DNA from: Mycobacterium hubeiense
GTDB lineage: Bacteria; Actinomycetota; Actinomycetes; Mycobacteriales; Mycobacteriaceae
Assembly (NCBI RefSeq): GCF_002838065.1
Contig: NZ_PIZU01000012.1
Span: 62,001-126,000, forward strand
Reading direction: 5' to 3'
DNA length: 64,000 bases
Shown in pieces: positions 46,259 to 56,358 of this stretch. How positions within the stretch are numbered: position 1 is the first letter of the stretch; each line of letters begins with the position of its first letter. Below the pieces are notes generated by a model. The model was given only the letters and a program-made list of their open reading frames with translations, was not told the origin of the DNA and did no database searches. The position numbers and the translations under genes were made by a program.

Positions 46259-47656
46259 CTAGTGCGCGTGCGCGGCCATGCCAGCGGGCGGCTTGCCGGC
46301 GGGCACCACGGGCACCGCCACCAGGGCGGCTACCAAGGCGGCCATCGCCGCCACGCCGAAGCCGCGGGTAAACCCGTTGCCGATCGCGGTGGTGGTGATC
46401 AGGCTGGCGGCGGCGATGCTGGAGATTGCGGCGACGCCGAGGGCTGCGCCTAACTCGTGGAAGGTGTTGACGATGCCGGAGGTGACCCCGGCCTCGTGGT
46501 GCTCAACCCGGGCCAGCGCGGTGGTGGTGGCGGCGACGAACGTCGCGCCCAACCCGGCGGCAGCGACGCCGATCCCGGCGACCAGGCTCACGGTGCCCAG
46601 CCACAGCGCGGGTACAGCCGCGCCGGCGGCGGCCAGCGCGAGCCCGGCCCCGGCCATGGTGCGCCCACCCAGATGGGCGATCGCATGACCGGCGGTTGTC
46701 GCGCCGACGATGGTGCCGACCGCTGCGGGCAAGAACAGTAGACCCGTCGCCAGTGCGCTGAATCCGCGCTGATGTTGCAGATAGAACGAGCCCAGGAAGA
46801 ACTCGGCGATCAGCAAGCCGCTAGCGACAAGCATCAGGACTGCTCCGGCCGTCGTGGCGCGGCGCGTCAGGATGCCAAGGTTGACCAGCGGCGACTCGGC
46901 AGCGCGCTCGATCGCGGCGAATGCCAGGTAGAGCACCGCGGCGGCCGCGATCGGAATCAGCGTCCAGGGCGCAGTCCAGCCATGATCGCCGGCGTTAATG
47001 AGCCCGTAGATGGCGGCGCCGGTGGCGGTGGTGGCGATCGCGGCACCGGCCAGGTCGATCCGCCGGCCGCCATCTCCACGCCGTGCCGGGATGGTGGCGG
47101 GAAGCGCCGCGAGTACCGCCAGTCCGACCGGCAGGTTGATATAAAACACCCACGGCCAGCCCGGTCCCGCGGTCAGGACGCCGCCGAGGATCACCCCAAC
47201 GGCGAAGCCGGCGCCACCGAGCGAGGCCCACACCCCCAGCGCCCGATTGCGCTCATCTCCCTGGAATGTCGTGGACACGATCGACAACGCGGCCGGCGAC
47301 AACAGCGCCGCACCAATCCCCTGCTCGACCCGACCGCCGACCAGCATGGCCCCATTGACCGCCAGCCCGGCGACCAGCGAGGCGACGGTGAACAGGGCAA
47401 GACCGGCGATCACGACTTTGCGGGCGCCGAACAAGTCGGCCGCCCGGCCGCCGACCAGCATCAGGCCGCCGAACAGCAGCGTGTACGCCGACATCACCCA
47501 GGTCAGGGTGGCGCGACTGAGCTCGAGGTCCGGGCCGATGTGCGGCAGCGCGATGGTGACCACCGTGACGTCGAGGATCAGCATGAATTGCGCGACGCTC
47601 AATAGCGCCAGTGCCCACCAGCGACGGGTGTCGGGGGGAGCTTGCGTCTCGGTCAT
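46259..47656 (-). CDS. DHA2-family MFS efflux pump (14 helices)
   Basis: A 465-residue transporter of the EmrB/QacA group: LDVTVVTIALPHIGPDL (motif D1), GRAADLFGARK (motif A) and GVWASLGGAGFAVGVILGGVL (motif C of antiporters). It ends in a short His-containing tail. It is the first gene of the six-gene unit, divergent from the TetR gene with a long inverted-repeat operator between. Confidence 0.92.
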   Translation of the reverse strand: MTETQAPPDTRRWWALALLSVAQFMLILDVTVVTIALPHIGPDLELSRATLTWVMSAYTLLFGGLMLVGGRAADLFGARKVVIAGLALFTVASLVAGLAVNGAMLVGGRVEQGIGAALLSPAALSIVSTTFQGDERNRALGVWASLGGAGFAVGVILGGVLTAGPGWPWVFYINLPVGLAVLAALPATIPARRGDGGRRIDLAGAAIATTATGAAIYGLINAGDHGWTAPWTLIPIAAAAVLYLAFAAIERAAESPLVNLGILTRRATTAGAVLMLVASGLLIAEFFLGSFYLQHQRGFSALATGLLFLPAAVGTIVGATTAGHAIAHLGGRTMAGAGLALAAAGAAVPALWLGTVSLVAGIGVAAAGLGATFVAATTTALARVEHHEAGVTSGIVNTFHELGAALGVAAISSIAAASLITTTAIGNGFTRGFGVAAMAALVAALVAVPVVPAGKPPAGMAAHAH

Positions 47657-47698
47657 CTCGTTCTCCTCGTGCAGACTTCACAGAACTTGAACATCTAC

Positions 47699-47729
47699 GT
47701 ACGAGTTACCCCATCCAATGTACTCGTAC
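47699..47729. promoter_or_regulatory. TetR operator with perfect 8-bp arms
   Basis: GTACGAGT (47699-47706), 15 bases, ACTCGTAC (47722-47729). It lies in the 97-bp gap between the MFS gene and the TetR gene, so it can repress both. Confidence 0.7.
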
Positions 47730-47753
47730 ACCTTTGTTCGAGATAATGTGTGA

Positions 47754-48368
47754 ATGACCGCGGCAGGCGAGACACAACAACGACGGCAACGCGCGGATGC
47801 ACGTCGCAACATTGAGGCGATCCTGGATGCCGCGCTGGCGTGTCTATCTCGTGATCCCGACGCGAGCGTCGGCGACATCGCCCGGACCGCCGGAGTCGGC
47901 CGAGTCACCCTTTACGGCCACTTCCCCACCCGCGCTGAGCTCGTCGACGCAGTGTTCGCCCGAACGTTGGCCGAGGCAAACGAAGCCCTCAACACCGTCG
48001 ACCTCACCGGTGACCCCCGTGCGGCGCTTGCTCGGCTGGTGGCCTCGTCATGGCAGATCGTGAATCGACATCGCGCACTCCTGCAGGCCGCGCAGCGCAC
48101 CATTGGGCCGGATCGGATCCGCGAACAACACGAGATACCGCATCAGCGGGTGCAGGCGCTGATCAAACGGGGCCGACGCGAGGGCATGTTCCGGACCGAC
48201 CTGCCAACTACGTGGTTGGTGGCGACATTCCACAACGTGCTGCACGGCGCCGCAGACGAAATCGCCGCCGGCCGATTGGATGAACGTGCCGCCGGCCGCG
48301 CCATCGTCGCCACACTGCTCGCCGCATTCACCGCGCCCGGGCAACTGGTCCAGCAGGTCCCCTCATAG
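47754..48368 (+). CDS. TetR-family regulator of the MFS/aldehyde-oxidase unit
   Basis: A 204-residue regulator: ASVGDIARTAGVGRVTLYGHFPTRAELVDAVF is the HTH region read in two parts. The C-terminal domain should bind the inducing drug or substrate. It is divergent from the six-gene unit and the clear operator at 47699 lies between them. Confidence 0.9.
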   Translation: MTAAGETQQRRQRADARRNIEAILDAALACLSRDPDASVGDIARTAGVGRVTLYGHFPTRAELVDAVFARTLAEANEALNTVDLTGDPRAALARLVASSWQIVNRHRALLQAAQRTIGPDRIREQHEIPHQRVQALIKRGRREGMFRTDLPTTWLVATFHNVLHGAADEIAAGRLDERAAGRAIVATLLAAFTAPGQLVQQVPS

Positions 48369-48544
48369 GGGACTGGCACTTACTTCTCGGCGGCGTCGAA
48401 TTTCATTCAGCACGAGCTCAATACGTCACTGTGACAGCCCCGTCGGATCGTGTTCCGACCCAAACATGCTATCCACCAGAGACTTCCGCGCCTGCTTGCC
48501 AGAGGTCATATGACGGCTGTTTGCACGCTCCCGCGCGGCAGAGC

Positions 48545-48976
48545 CTATCCAGAGACGGTGATCGTGGTATTCATGCCCTGCTCATCGTGGTTGCCTACCG
48601 GGCAATACACCTTGTAGCTGCCGGGCTGCAAGGTGACGGTGAGATCCGCAGACTGTCCGGCAGTCAACGTGTCGGTGGCTTGTTCGAGCCCAGGGCCCTC
48701 GATCTCCAGCGCGTGCGGCGCCTGTCCCTCGTTGCTCGCGACGAACGTGTACGTGCCCGGCCGGAAGTTCTGCTGCGGCAGCTGGATTGTGAACTCGTTC
48801 ATTTGCACCTGCACCGGCGGGCCCGACGCGGTCGTGGCCGGCTGCTCCCCAGCGGTCGGGGCGGCGGGCGCCGATGTGGTCGAGATTGTCGAGCCCCCGC
48901 CGCATGCGGTCACGGCGACGCCTGCCGCGGCGAGCGTTGCAACTAGCTGGGCGGTAATCGGTAGTGGATGACGCAT
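48545..48976 (-). CDS. Cupredoxin (type 1 copper) lipoprotein
   Basis: A 143-residue lipoprotein (AVTAC) with a plastocyanin-like domain. Copper ligands appear as His in APHALEI and Cys, His and Met in YCPVGNHDEQGM, in the right order for a blue copper site. It may store copper or pass electrons, perhaps to the multicopper oxidases encoded elsewhere in the window. It stands alone between a TetR gene and an M15 peptidase gene. Confidence 0.88.
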   Translation of the reverse strand: MRHPLPITAQLVATLAAAGVAVTACGGGSTISTTSAPAAPTAGEQPATTASGPPVQVQMNEFTIQLPQQNFRPGTYTFVASNEGQAPHALEIEGPGLEQATDTLTAGQSADLTVTLQPGSYKVYCPVGNHDEQGMNTTITVSG

Positions 48977-49100
48977 TTCAATTTCTCCTCACAGGTCATG
49001 GTGACCCGTCCGACGATGCCCAGACCACCGCGCCACTTACGATCTACGCACCGAAATCGTAGAACGATTACCGCGCCGCGGCCATGGGTCGCTGCCAGCG

Positions 49101-49844
49101 TTAGGGTCGCTCGAAGTGCTGATAGTCGATGGGAGTCCTCCATGCGCCACCCCATCGCCAACCACGATCGGTGAAGACGTGTACGGCTGGGTCGCCGTTG
49201 TGAAGAAGTCCCGGGTCAATGCGGTTGCGGTCCAGATATACCCCGGCGTTGTTCGGTTGGAACGCCCCCGTGCTGTCGATGAACGGGTTGAGTAGGGGGT
49301 TGACGTCGATCGCTCGACCGTAGGCGTGCCAGGACCACCGACCGGTTCCTCGGATGCGTCTGCAGTTGAACGCCGAAGTGTTGTTGTCTTCCATAGATAA
49401 CTCGTCGGCAGCTGCGGGATAGAGATCGACCGTGCGCATCTTCTCGATTGCAAATCCCAGCCGGTACAGCTCATCGAAGATCGTGATGACTTGCGCGACC
49501 AGGTCCTTGTGCACGATCAGCTGCCCGCGGTGCGTCTGGCCGTCGAAGCCGAGGTGGCCAACGCCCACCCTGCGCAACTGCCCCGGTTCGACCGGGCAGC
49601 CCGGTCTCCAGCTCGCGCCGAGTTCGGCGGCGCTAACCGGTTGAACGGTCGCACCGCCCGGAGTTGGCGGCGTAGCGGAAGTCGGTGACGGAGTGGCGGC
49701 CGACGCTGATGAACTGGCGGCTGACGGTAGCGGAGGAGTTGAAGGCGCGGCCGTGCACTGCAGGAGGACGGCACAACCTGCGGTCACGAGCGCCAGTTTC
49801 GCGGCTGTCCGCTTGAAGAACGTCGAGGGCCGACGAGTCATCAC
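49101..49844 (-). CDS. M15-family (VanY/peptidase_M15_4) lipoprotein
   Basis: A 247-residue lipoprotein-like protein with a Ser/Pro-rich linker and a zinc peptidase domain: SWHAYGRAIDVNP supplies His and Asp and DYQHFERP the last His. Such enzymes cut D-Ala-D-Ala or L-Ala-D-Glu bonds of peptidoglycan. ATG 49844 or the next ATG may be used. A near-match to the putative BlaI operator (49881-49897) lies about 37 bp upstream, which groups it with the other wall enzymes. Confidence 0.85.
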   Translation of the reverse strand: MMTRRPSTFFKRTAAKLALVTAGCAVLLQCTAAPSTPPLPSAASSSASAATPSPTSATPPTPGGATVQPVSAAELGASWRPGCPVEPGQLRRVGVGHLGFDGQTHRGQLIVHKDLVAQVITIFDELYRLGFAIEKMRTVDLYPAAADELSMEDNNTSAFNCRRIRGTGRWSWHAYGRAIDVNPLLNPFIDSTGAFQPNNAGVYLDRNRIDPGLLHNGDPAVHVFTDRGWRWGGAWRTPIDYQHFERP

Positions 49845-49880
49845 CGATGGGCGTCACATTCATCCCGTAATGGCGGTTAC

Positions 49881-49897
49881 TACTAACCACGATGGTA
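49881..49897. promoter_or_regulatory. Near-match BlaI operator before the M15 peptidase
   Basis: TACTA 49881-49885, seven bases, TGGTA 49893-49897: one mismatch to TACTA-N7-TAGTA, with identical spacing and in a promoter position. The following stretch 49898-50245 shows no gene that I can support. Confidence 0.4.
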
Positions 49898-50245
49898 CGT
49901 GCCTATTCAGTTGATGAGCGTCCGGCCGACAGCCCTGTGATCCTTGAGCTTTGGCAGAACGAAGGCCGCGTGGGCCTGCCTGGAGAAACGAAGGGCGACG
50001 CCACCCAACTACCTCCTCGCCAGGACAGTAGATCACTTCGGGAGGCGAATTCAGTTCCGGCGATCCGGGCTTTTCAAGTACAGCTGTTTCCGCCGCGCGG
50101 AACGCCTCCGGGGCGGTCGCCCGGCCGCCGACCGTGCGATCACCGCTACGGTGCTTGCCACCTTCTCCGCACCGGTCGGCTAGTGCCAGGGCCCCCAACC
50201 TATAGCTTCCGAAGGTCTTGCCGGACGAGCAGTTTGCCTGATCGG

Positions 50246-50848
50246 TCAGTGTTCGGGCCGGCGGGCGAGTAGTTCGACCGCCGGGCTGTTGAAGCGCCTT
50301 GCGCGCAGGGAAAGCTTCACGTCGGTGAATCCGGCCGCTTGTGCGTCGTCGACGAGTCGATTGGGATCGACATCGAGGACGTGCCGGTGAACACTGAGCA
50401 CGAGAAGTCCGCCAGGACGCAGGACGCGGAACAACTCAGCGAACCCTACGGGGCGATCCCACAGCATCACGTTGTTGACTGAGATCGCGACATCGACACT
50501 GCCGTCGGGGCAGCCGGTCGCTTCGGCGGTGCCGTCGCGAACCTCGACGCGGCCGTCGCGGATAAGCGCAGCGCATCTGGCCGCGGCCATATCACGCATA
50601 GTGGCTGAGGGGTCCACACCGACCACATGACCGGTGGGCGCCACGGCGGCTGCCGCCGCCTCGATGCCTAGACCTGGGCCGTGCCCCACCACCAGCACAT
50701 CCGCACCGCCGCGCAGTTCAGTATGGTCGACCACCCAGCGTTCCTGTTCGGCGTTAGCGCGTGTCATGAGTACACCACCAAGCCGCCCGGCCACACCGCG
50801 GGGATGTCCGAAGATGGGATCGAGAACTCGCATAAGCAGATTCGTCAT
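50246..50848 (-). CDS. SAM-dependent methyltransferase
   Basis: A 200-residue class I methyltransferase: VLVVGHGPGLGIEAA, VVGVDPSATM, DGSVDVAISVNNVMLWD and VLRPGGLLVLSVH. The N-terminus (MTNLLMRVLDPIFGHPRG) is typical of a small actinobacterial group of unknown substrate. ATG 50848 is preferred; ATG 50872 is in frame. Confidence 0.82.
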   Translation of the reverse strand: MTNLLMRVLDPIFGHPRGVAGRLGGVLMTRANAEQERWVVDHTELRGGADVLVVGHGPGLGIEAAAAAVAPTGHVVGVDPSATMRDMAAARCAALIRDGRVEVRDGTAEATGCPDGSVDVAISVNNVMLWDRPVGFAELFRVLRPGGLLVLSVHRHVLDVDPNRLVDDAQAAGFTDVKLSLRARRFNSPAVELLARRPEH

Positions 50849-50872
50849 ACCACCAGCCAACCTGGCCGGCAC

Positions 50873-51238
50873 CCACTACACAATGTGGAAAACCTGAAGA
50901 CCCGGCGAAGGAAAGCCTGCTGGCACCCGCTGTTCGGCCATTGGCAGCAAGATCACCTACGGTATGCCGCAGTACGTATCCAAACCGCGGGTTCAGAACC
51001 CGCAGCGGTATCGCAGGTAGCCGGCGGACAAATGGCGCAAAGCGACACCTCTTCCCGAGAATCGACCGGCACAGCGATCGGCCCCGCGAGCTGCGCCTGC
51101 GACGTCGAGCGGACGCCGCCCTCAATCGCTGCTGACGCCCCAGCTCAAACACGACGAACTTCTGCATACCAGGCCTTTCACGGTGGCATCGCCCGCGTCG
51201 AAGTCGAATGAGCCCTATCCTGGCAACGCTTGCTTGCA
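50873..51238. other. Region before copZ with no supported gene
   Basis: About 370 bp. On the minus strand one frame (about 51110-50950) has coding-like third positions and CAICPPATC, but it lacks a start, and the frame with an ATG (51168) is offset by one base. A decayed or frameshifted small gene is possible. I do not call one. Confidence 0.3.
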
Positions 51239-51253
51239 TACCCTAGGGGGGTA
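51239..51253. promoter_or_regulatory. CsoR/RicR-type copper operator before copZ
   Basis: TACCC-TAGGG-GGGTA, a 5-5-5 inverted repeat with outer bases also symmetric (ATACCC...GGGTAT). It lies about 80 bp before copZ and should control the copZ / HVHP protein / copA operon. Confidence 0.7.
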
Positions 51254-51334
51254 TGGTATCAATGAGCCGTGCGGTCGTATCCGCGAGCGATCGGTACAGC
51301 CGTGGCGGTCGATGGAGTGATTGAGGAGATCGTG

Positions 51335-51571
51335 ATGAGCACAACGACTTTCACAGTCGTAGGGATGAGCTGCGGAGGCTGTGTCCGCAAGGTCACCGGG
51401 GAACTCAGCGGAATCGACGGCGTTCGCGACGTTTCGGTCGATCTGGCCAGCGGTCACGTCGCGGTGACCAGCGACGCACCCGTGGATCAGTCTGTATTTC
51501 GCGCTGTTGTCGAGTCGGCCGGGTACACCGTCGCCGGCTCCGATATCGCAACGAAGGAGAAGGCGTCATGA
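51335..51571 (+). CDS. copZ: CopZ-like copper chaperone (HMA domain)
   Basis: A 78-residue heavy-metal-associated domain with the Cu(I) site GMSCGGC and the usual fold (VRKVTGELSGIDGV, VAVTSDAPVD, AVVESAGYTV). It carries Cu(I) in the cytoplasm to the CopA pump encoded two genes later. GAGGAG precedes ATG 51335, and the stop overlaps the next start (ATGA). Confidence 0.92.
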   Translation: MSTTTFTVVGMSCGGCVRKVTGELSGIDGVRDVSVDLASGHVAVTSDAPVDQSVFRAVVESAGYTVAGSDIATKEKAS

Positions 51572-52581
51572 ACACGTCAATGAAGCTCGGCGGTTTCGCC
51601 GTGGTACTCGCGGCCGTGTTCGGCGGCGCGGTCGCGGTCGGCAACGCCACCGGCTCGTGGCTGCCCCCCACTGAGAGCCTTGAGCACTACGCTCATGGCG
51701 AAACGTCAACCACGCCCGCCAGCCCACCGGCAGCATCCGGTGCGGCAGACGGCCCACTCGCGTCCGGCAGTAGCGAGCCTGCGACGACGATGGGCGATAC
51801 GAGTCCCACCGGACTGACCGCTACCGAAGGCGGCTACACCTTCCTCCCTGAAGCAACGTCCTTGCCATCCGGCACGAACGTTGGCGTGACGTTCCGGATC
51901 CTGGGGCCCGACGGCCAGCCGGTCACCAAGTACGAGACGACACACGACAAAGACCTGCATTTGATTGCCGTCCGTCGCGACATGGCCGGCTTCCAGCACG
52001 TCCACCCCACTCTCGAGGCGTCCGGCGTTTGGCACACCCACCTGGACTTGTCGCCGGGGCCGTGGCGGTTGTTCGCCGACTTCAAACCTGTCGGTGCGGA
52101 CGATCTCACGCTGGGCACCGATCTGTTGGTGACCGGCCAGTTCGATCCGCAGCCACTGCCGGCGCCGTCGAAGACCACGACGGTCGACGACTACACCGTC
52201 ACCCTGACAGGTGATTTGTCGGCAGGCAGCTCATCGAAGCTGACGCTGTCGGTGTCGCGCGGGGGCGCGCCGGTGACCGACCTGCAGCCGTATCTGGGCG
52301 CCTACGGCCATCTGGTGGTGCTGCGGGCCGACGACCTGGCCTACCTGCACGTGCACCCGGAGGGAGCACCGGGTGACGGAGTCACCAAGCCCGGCCCCGA
52401 CGTGACCTTCTACGCGACGACACCGTCGACGGGCACCTACCGGATGTTCCTGGACTTCCAGCACAACGGCGTCGTGCGCACCGCGGAATTCACCGCAACC
52501 GCTGCGGATTTCAGTCAGGGCCGTGCCGAAGCGACACCGCCGCCAGCGCCCGTCGGCGCCCAGCCCGGCGGCCACCACTGA
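51568..52581 (+). CDS. Secreted two-domain protein with repeated HVHP copper-type motifs
   Basis: A 337-residue exported protein with an N-terminal signal anchor, a Ser/Thr/Pro linker containing HYAHGE, and two related beta-rich domains. Each has a His strand followed by [23 protein letters not shown] at about 131-149 and [19 protein letters not shown] at about 250-268. It ends GGHH. The layout copZ / this gene / copA is recurrent in actinobacteria as far as I know, but the protein has no established function. Extracytoplasmic copper binding is inferred. Confidence 0.8.
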   Translation: MNTSMKLGGFAVVLAAVFGGAVAVGNATGSWLPPTESLEHYAHGETSTTPASPPAASGAADGPLASGSSEPATTMGDTSPTGLTATEGGYTFLPEATSLPSGTNVGVTFRILGPDGQPVTKYETTHDKDLHLIAVRRDMAGFQHVHPTLEASGVWHTHLDLSPGPWRLFADFKPVGADDLTLGTDLLVTGQFDPQPLPAPSKTTTVDDYTVTLTGDLSAGSSSKLTLSVSRGGAPVTDLQPYLGAYGHLVVLRADDLAYLHVHPEGAPGDGVTKPGPDVTFYATTPSTGTYRMFLDFQHNGVVRTAEFTATAADFSQGRAEATPPPAPVGAQPGGHH

Positions 52582-52630
52582 GTCATGGCGCTCGCCGTCA
52601 TCACCAGCGATTCGTTCTAAGGAGACTGCA

Positions 52631-54916
52631 ATGACATCGATCCACGAAGACAACAGGGTCACGGCCGGCGCCCACCAGATCGAGCTGTCCATCGGCGGGA
52701 TGACCTGCGCCTCATGCGCCAACCGGATCGAGCGCAAGCTCAACAAGCTCGACGGTGTCAGCGCCACAGTCAATTACGCCACCGAGAAGGCCAAGGTCAG
52801 CTACGGCGACACCGTCGACACCCAGGCGTTGGTGGCCGCGGTCGAGGAAGCCGGCTACACCGCCGAGCTGCCGCGCGCCGCTGATGCACCGGTCGCCGAG
52901 GCCGACACCGACATCGGTGACCCCACGCGGGCGCTGCGGCAGCGGTTGATCGTCTCGCTGGTGCTGTCGGTGCCGGTCATCGCGATGGCAATGGTGCCGG
53001 CCCTGCAGTTCACCAACTGGCAGTGGCTGTCGCTGACTTTGGCGGCGCCCGTGGTGGTATGGGGCGCATGGCCTTTCCACCAGGCTGCCTGGACCAACCT
53101 GCGCCACGCCACGTCCACGATGGACACCCTGATCTCCATGGGAACCCTTGCGGCACTGGGATGGTCATTGTATGCCCTGTTCTTCGGCACCGCCGGAGTC
53201 GCGGGAATGACCCACCCGTTCACGCTGGCCATCACACGAACCGACGGCGCAGGCAACATCTATCTCGAAGCCGCTGCCGGGGTCACCACCTTCATTCTCG
53301 CCGGCCGGTATTTCGAGGCCCGGTCGAAGCGCAAGGCCGGCGCGGCGCTGCGGGCCCTGCTCGAGCTCGGCGCCAAGGACGTCACCGTCGTCCAAAACGG
53401 GCGCGAACAAAGGATTCCGATCGATCAGCTCGCCGTCGGTGACGACTTCGTGGTCCGTCCGGGCGAAAAAATCGCCACCGACGGAATCGTCGTGTCGGGC
53501 AGCTCCGCGGTCGACGCCTCCATGTTGACCGGCGAATCCATGCCCGTCGAGGTCGGGGCAGGCGACACCGTCGTCGGCGCAACCGTCAACGCCGGCGGTC
53601 GCCTGCTGGTCCGCGCAACCCGCGTCGGCTCCGACACCCAACTGGCGCAGATGGCCCGCATGGTCGAAGACGCGCAGAACGGAAAAGCCCAAGCACAGCG
53701 CCTCGCCGACCGCATCTCGGGAATCTTCGTGCCGATCGTGATCATTCTGGCCGCCGCCACCCTTGGCTATTGGATCGGGACCGGCAACGGGCTGGCAGCG
53801 GCCTTCACCGCCGCGGTGGCCGTGCTGATCATCGCCTGCCCCTGCGCGCTGGGCCTGGCGACACCCACGGCCCTGATGGTGGGTACCGGCCGCGGCGCTC
53901 AGCTCGGGATTCTGATCAAGGGCCCCGAAATCCTGGAGAACACCCGCAAGATCGACACCGTCGTGCTGGACAAGACCGGCACCGTGACCACCGGGCAGAT
54001 GACGCTGATGGAGGTGATTGCCGCCCGCGGGCAAGATCGCAATGAACTGCTGCGCCTGGCCGGGGCGTTGGAGAACTCCTCGGAGCACCCGATCGCGCAA
54101 GCGGTCGCCAAAGCCGCAAGCGCCGAATTGGGCGAGCTGCCAACGGTGGAAGGGTTCACCAATGCCGAAGGGCTCGGCGTTCAAGGTGTCGTCAAAGGGC
54201 GCGCCGTCGTCGTGGGGCGCCCCAGCCTGCTCGCCGACTGGGCCCAGCACCTGCCGGCCGAGCTGACCGAGGCTATGCACGCCGCGGAATCTGCTGGCAA
54301 GACCGCGATTGCCGTCGGATGGGACGGCGCCGCCCGAGGAATCCTCGTCGTCGCCGATGCCGTCAAGCCCACCTCCGCCGAGGCGATCAGCCAGTTGCGC
54401 GGACTGGGTTTGACACCGGTTCTGCTGACCGGTGACAACGCCACCGTCGCCCGGTCGGTCGCCGATCAGGTGGGCATCGATGAGGTGATCGCCGAGGTGA
54501 TGCCCAAGGACAAGGCCGACGTCATTGTCCGCCTGCAGAAGGAGGGCAAGACCGTGGCGATGGTCGGCGACGGTGTCAATGACGCTGCCGCACTGGCCCA
54601 GGCCGATCTGGGCCTGGCCATGGGAACCGGAACCGACGTGGCGATTGAAGCCTCCGACATCACGTTGGTGCGTGGAGACTTGCGTGCCGCCGCGGATGCG
54701 ATCCGACTGTCGCGGCGGACCCTGCGCACCATCAAGAGCAACCTGTTTTGGGCGTTCGCCTACAACGTGGCCGCCTTGCCTTTGGCAGCTGCAGGTTTGC
54801 TCAACCCGATGCTCGCCGGAGCTGCGATGGCATTTAGTTCAGTGTTCGTGGTCAGCAATAGCCTGCGACTTCGACGGTTCCGTTCACGATTCGGACAGGC
54901 AACAGCAGCCGGGTAG
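52631..54916 (+). CDS. copA: Cu(I)-exporting P1B-type ATPase
   Basis: A 761-residue pump: N-terminal HMA domain (GMTCASC), intramembrane CPC ([15 protein letters not shown]), TGES in MLTGESMPV, phosphorylation site DKTGTVTTG, nucleotide-domain HP (SSEHPIAQ) and hinge [10 protein letters not shown]. It is close to mycobacterial CtpA/CtpV. The enzyme exports Cu(I) from the cytosol with the copper delivered by CopZ. AAGGAG precedes ATG 52631. It is the third gene of the copper operon. Confidence 0.95.
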   Translation: MTSIHEDNRVTAGAHQIELSIGGMTCASCANRIERKLNKLDGVSATVNYATEKAKVSYGDTVDTQALVAAVEEAGYTAELPRAADAPVAEADTDIGDPTRALRQRLIVSLVLSVPVIAMAMVPALQFTNWQWLSLTLAAPVVVWGAWPFHQAAWTNLRHATSTMDTLISMGTLAALGWSLYALFFGTAGVAGMTHPFTLAITRTDGAGNIYLEAAAGVTTFILAGRYFEARSKRKAGAALRALLELGAKDVTVVQNGREQRIPIDQLAVGDDFVVRPGEKIATDGIVVSGSSAVDASMLTGESMPVEVGAGDTVVGATVNAGGRLLVRATRVGSDTQLAQMARMVEDAQNGKAQAQRLADRISGIFVPIVIILAAATLGYWIGTGNGLAAAFTAAVAVLIIACPCALGLATPTALMVGTGRGAQLGILIKGPEILENTRKIDTVVLDKTGTVTTGQMTLMEVIAARGQDRNELLRLAGALENSSEHPIAQAVAKAASAELGELPTVEGFTNAEGLGVQGVVKGRAVVVGRPSLLADWAQHLPAELTEAMHAAESAGKTAIAVGWDGAARGILVVADAVKPTSAEAISQLRGLGLTPVLLTGDNATVARSVADQVGIDEVIAEVMPKDKADVIVRLQKEGKTVAMVGDGVNDAAALAQADLGLAMGTGTDVAIEASDITLVRGDLRAAADAIRLSRRTLRTIKSNLFWAFAYNVAALPLAAAGLLNPMLAGAAMAFSSVFVVSNSLRLRRFRSRFGQATAAG

Positions 54917-55045
54917 CGGAATGGATTGTGGCTAGGCAATGTCGCTCAGCCACAACACCATTCGCTTGACCTCTGACAGGGCCTGCCGGTTTCGCAGACA
55001 TCGACAGAACGGGCCCCTTAACCATTCGGAGCAGAAAGGTTCTCC

Positions 55046-55953
55046 ATGTCCACCACGGCAGATATCCATGACGTGATCATCATCGGCTCCGGGCCGGCCG
55101 GCTACACGGCGGCGATCTACGCTGCCCGCGCCCAGCTCAAGCCGCTGGTGTTCGAGGGCACACAATTCGGTGGTGCGTTGATGAACACCACCGAAGTGGA
55201 GAACTACCCCGGCTTCCGCGACGGCATCACCGGGCCGGAACTAATGGACGAGATGCGCGAGCAGGCGCTGCGGTTCGGCGCCGACCTGCGGATGGAAGAC
55301 GTGGACGCAGTGTGGCTGGACGGGTCGGTCAAGACCGTCACTGTGGGCGGTGAAACCCACCACGCCCGCGCCGTCATCCTTGCGATGGGTTTTTCTTCAA
55401 AGACCAAGACATTGCGGTGGTCGGCGGCGGCGACTCGGCAATGGAGGAAGCCCTCTTTTTGACGCGGTTCGCCCGCAGCGTCACGATCATCCATCGCCGT
55501 GAAGAGTTCCGTGCGTCGAAGATCATGCTCGATCGGGCACGCGCCAACAAGAAGATCAAGTGGCTGACCAATACCGCGGTGACCGCGATCGACGGCGATG
55601 CGAAGGTCAGCGGTGTGCGGCTGAGCAACACCGTGACCCGCGAGGAGTCGCGGCTGGCCCTCACCGGCGTGTTCGTCGCCATCGGGCATGACCCCCGCTC
55701 GGATTTGGTGCGAGGTCAGGTCGATCTCGACCCGGATGGCTACGTGCTGACACGAAATGGCACGACGAGCACGTCAGCGGGCGGCGTATTCGCTGCTGGC
55801 GACCTGGTTGACCGCACCTACCGACAGGCCGTCACCGCGGCTGGCGCAGGCTGTGCCGCGTCGATCGACGGGGAGCGCTGGCTCGCCAAAACCGCTTCTG
55901 CCGTAGCCGATGATGGCCCTCACGACACCGCTCTGGTGTCAGCGGTGTTATGA
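55046..55953 (+). pseudogene. trxB: Thioredoxin reductase gene broken by an internal deletion
   Basis: The first frame (55046-55462) starts as a normal Trx[39 protein letters not shown], up to AVILAMG. The rest ([24 protein letters not shown] to [21 protein letters not shown]) continues in another frame. Between them about 27 residues of the family are missing, including the CATC redox cysteines. The junction is at GATGGG (55384-55389), which would be present at both edges of the lost segment, so deletion between short repeats of about 82 bp explains both loss and frameshift. The product cannot reduce thioredoxin. Confidence 0.85.
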
Positions 55954-56358
55954 CCGAGCGTGGTGAGACCGCCTCGGATGGTCGCACCGGCGTCGCCGGC
56001 GTTGTTTCGTCCGCCGTCGGCCAGCCAATAACGGCCAAATATGTTGGGCTGGTGCACATTCGCAATCTCACGAGCTGTCGGGCAGCAGACTACGTGGGAC
56101 ATGACGAACGATGTTGCGTCCATTCAAGGAGGGCCGACGGCAGGCCACGCAGCCCGATGAGCGCTCCACGGACCGGATCAGCTGCGATTTCGCAGACGCC
56201 TAGATAGCCCGCGTCGAGTTGGTGGTGCCGCTCAGTGGACCATGCCAGCCGCGAAATGGGTCCGAGAGCGCTGCTAGACCACGCCCATACCGCAGAACCG
56301 GTCGAGGAGGCCGGAGTGTGCTGGATCCTGGAAAGCAATCTGGCCGGGAACCGGTGAC
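55954..56358. other. Intergenic region after trxB
   Basis: About 400 bp between the trxB pseudogene and the convergent methyltransferase. Several short frames exist but none shows a domain, start signal or consistent codon use. Confidence 0.4.

Noticed and set aside
50950..51170. A minus-strand frame starting MQKFVVFELG divergent from copZ near the copper operator, considered as an LpqS- or MymT-like copper gene.
   Set aside because: The product has no metal motifs in the started frame; the coding-like frame with CAICPPATC is offset and has no start codon.
56090..56338. Minus-strand frame of 82 residues after trxB.
   Set aside because: No start signal, family resemblance or consistent codon use; treated as intergenic.
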